A stretch of DNA of 7,128 nucleotides from UBA10677 sp045654245 (lineage in GTDB: Bacteria > Bacillota > Clostridia > Christensenellales > Pumilibacteraceae): the NCBI GenBank assembly GCA_045654245.1, contig JAZOMX010000013.1, positions 1 through 7,128 on the forward strand, read 5' to 3'. The position numbers and the translations under genes are program-made. Of the stretch, positions 6,238-7,128 are shown one piece after another; position 1 is the stretch's first letter, and every line of letters starts with the position of its first letter. The notes under the pieces are model-generated. The model was not told the DNA's origin. It ran no database searches and saw only the letters and a list, made by a program, of their open reading frames with translations.

Positions 6238-6292
6238 TACGATATTTAGTGCTCTTTTTTTGCACTTGTTTACTCGATTATAAAATATCGTA
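6238..6292. promoter_or_regulatory. Inverted repeat over the DUF4965 promoter (possible operator)
   Basis: A perfect 10-bp inverted repeat has arms TACGATATTT (6238-6247) and AAATATCGTA (6283-6292), 45 bp apart centre to centre. One arm lies in the spacer between -35 and -10 and the other in the untranslated leader, so the pair brackets the -10 box and start point. A smaller inverted repeat, AGTGC (6248-6252) with GCACT (6262-6266), directly abuts the leader arm. The arrangement suits a regulator binding two sites, but no regulator gene is in the window. Confidence 0.4.
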
Positions 6293-6305
6293 CGGAAAAA
6301 AGCAA
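6277..6305 (-). promoter_or_regulatory. Promoter of the DUF4965 gene
   Basis: On the minus strand, -10 TATAAT (6277-6282, perfect) is preceded by a 17-bp spacer and a weak -35 TTGCTT (6300-6305). The leader to the ATG is roughly 55-60 nt. The weak -35 is compatible with regulated expression. It lies downstream of the pgk terminator. Confidence 0.65.
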
Positions 6306-6362
6306 TTTTATTTTTGCGTTTTCTATACAAATATTGACTTTTTCTATTTTGGGTTTATCTAT

Positions 6363-6396
6363 AAAAAATGCGCAAGCATTACGCCTACGCATTTTT
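6363..6396 (-). terminator. Intrinsic terminator of pgk
   Basis: A nine-base-pair stem (AAAAATGCG at 6364-6372 with CGCATTTTT at 6388-6396) can be extended inward through AGGC/GCTT and wobble pairs to about 14 bp with a GTAAT loop on the minus strand. It ends in six U and starts 12 bases after the pgk stop codon. The A-rich left arm makes it potentially bidirectional, though no plus-strand gene points at it. Confidence 0.85.
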
Positions 6397-6408
6397 CGTT
6401 TTATTTAA

Positions 6409-7128
6409 TTAGTCTCTGTCGTTGAGGCAAGCAATACCGGGAAGAACTTTGCCCTCAAGGTATTCTAGGCTTGCGCCACCACCGGTAGAGATGTGCGATA
6501 CTTTGTCTGCAAATCCGAGTTGCGCTACTGCTGCAGCGGAGTCGCCACCACCGATAATCGTTACAGCATCCTCATTGTCAGCAAGCGCTTGAGCGATTGC
6601 TCTCGTTCCTACTGCGAACTTCTCCATTTCGAATACGCCCATAGGTCCGTTCCAAACAACGGTCTTTGCGGTTGCGATTTCTTTGCTGTAAAGTTCAATC
6701 GTCTTAGGACCGATATCAAGGCCTTCCCACTCAGCAGGGATATCGCCTTCTACGATTTGGGTGTTAGCGTCGGGAGCAAACTTGTCTGCGATTACGTTAT
6801 CTACGGGGAGAAGAAGTTTTACGCCCTTGTCTTTTGCTTTTGCCATAAGTTCTTTAGCAAGTTCAACCTTGTCTTCTTCGAGCAAGGAATTACCTACTTC
6901 AAAGCCGAGCGCCTTGCGGAAAGTGTACGCCATACCGCCACCGATAATGAGGCTGTCGCACTTGTCGATAAGGCTCTTAATAACTTCGATTTTGTCGCTT
7001 ACTTTTGCTCCGCCAAGGATTGCTACGAAAGGACGAACTGGAGTTTCTACAGCGTTTCCAAGGAAGTCGATTTCTTTCTGCATTAAGTATCCAACAGCTG
7101 CTGTTTCGATGTATTCTGTAACACCTAC
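6409..7128 (-). CDS. pgk: Phosphoglycerate kinase, C-terminal part (cut by window edge)
   Basis: Glycolytic enzyme that transfers phosphate from 1,3-bisphosphoglycerate to ADP. The visible 239 residues are in frame up to base 7128; compared with the usual length of about 395-400, roughly the first 160 residues (most of the substrate-binding N-domain) lie outside. Numbered from the edge, the nucleotide domain shows GGAKVSDK (39-46), GGGMAYTF (63-70), VVWNGPMGVFE (157-167), GGGDSAAA (193-200) and STGGGASLE (214-222), with the normal ending EGKVLPGIACLND. An ATG at 7083 is internal, since the preceding codons (VGYL) match the family. Alanine codons are mainly GCT and GCA, whereas the GDPD gene uses GCG in several places, as expected for a highly expressed gene. 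A terminator follows closely. The remainder of the glycolytic operon is presumably to the right. Confidence 0.97.
   Translation of the reverse strand, partial: VGVTEYIETAAVGYLMQKEIDFLGNAVETPVRPFVAILGGAKVSDKIEVIKSLIDKCDSLIIGGGMAYTFRKALGFEVGNSLLEEDKVELAKELMAKAKDKGVKLLLPVDNVIADKFAPDANTQIVEGDIPAEWEGLDIGPKTIELYSKEIATAKTVVWNGPMGVFEMEKFAVGTRAIAQALADNEDAVTIIGGGDSAAAVAQLGFADKVSHISTGGGASLEYLEGKVLPGIACLNDRD

Noticed and set aside
6214..6330. N-terminal extension of the DUF4965 protein (start at 6330)
   Set aside because: This start lies upstream of the promoter and the extra 39 residues are basic low-complexity sequence. The start at 6213 has a strong AGGAG.
6334..6362. Plus-strand promoter (TTGACT followed by TCTATA)
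   Set aside because: The -10 is poor and no plus-strand gene follows; it would drive antisense to pgk. Not enough to report.
6493..7086. 197-codon open frame on the plus strand
   Set aside because: It lies opposite pgk, whose protein sequence is clearly conserved. The plus-strand product resembles nothing and has no ribosome binding context; it is a shadow frame.

Overview
The window looks like a chromosomal segment of a moderately AT-rich Firmicute, probably of the Clostridia. The grounds are strong AGGAG-type ribosome binding sites, sigma-A-like promoters rich in A/T tracts, and protein sequences resembling clostridial homologues. The exact lineage cannot be read from this piece. All six recognised genes are on the minus strand, so transcription runs from the right edge to the left. 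No stretch of more than 300 bases lacks a gene.

Right to left, the layout is as follows. (1) The C-terminal 239 residues of phosphoglycerate kinase (pgk) run off the right edge and end in a strong intrinsic terminator. (2) A 195-bp gap carries a promoter overlapped by a 10-bp inverted repeat. It leads to a 706-residue protein of the glutaminase A-like DUF4965/DUF1793 family with no signal peptide, which ends in its own terminator. (3) A second promoter, placed so close to the ATG that its mRNA would be leaderless, drives a shikimate kinase-fold small-molecule kinase. This gene is followed after 13 nt by a CrtI/phytoene desaturase-type FAD oxidoreductase. (4) After a 96-bp gap with a promoter-like region and no clear terminator comes a cysteine synthase-type PLP enzyme. 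It is followed after 20 nt by a cytoplasmic glycerophosphodiester phosphodiesterase. (5) The left 200 bp hold an array of short hairpins with unrelated stems, joined by a conserved AT-rich linker whose orientation flips in the middle of the array.

The genes are mostly central or accessory metabolism: glycolysis, amino-acid related enzymes and phospholipid head-group salvage. They form at least three transcription units (pgk; DUF4965; kinase-oxidoreductase, possibly reading through into cysK-GDPD), and nothing suggests a single pathway. The parts most worth a second look are the hairpin array, the leaderless and substrate-site-divergent kinase, and the operator-like inverted repeat over the DUF4965 promoter. 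No mobile element, CRISPR array, tRNA, rRNA or defence system was seen.
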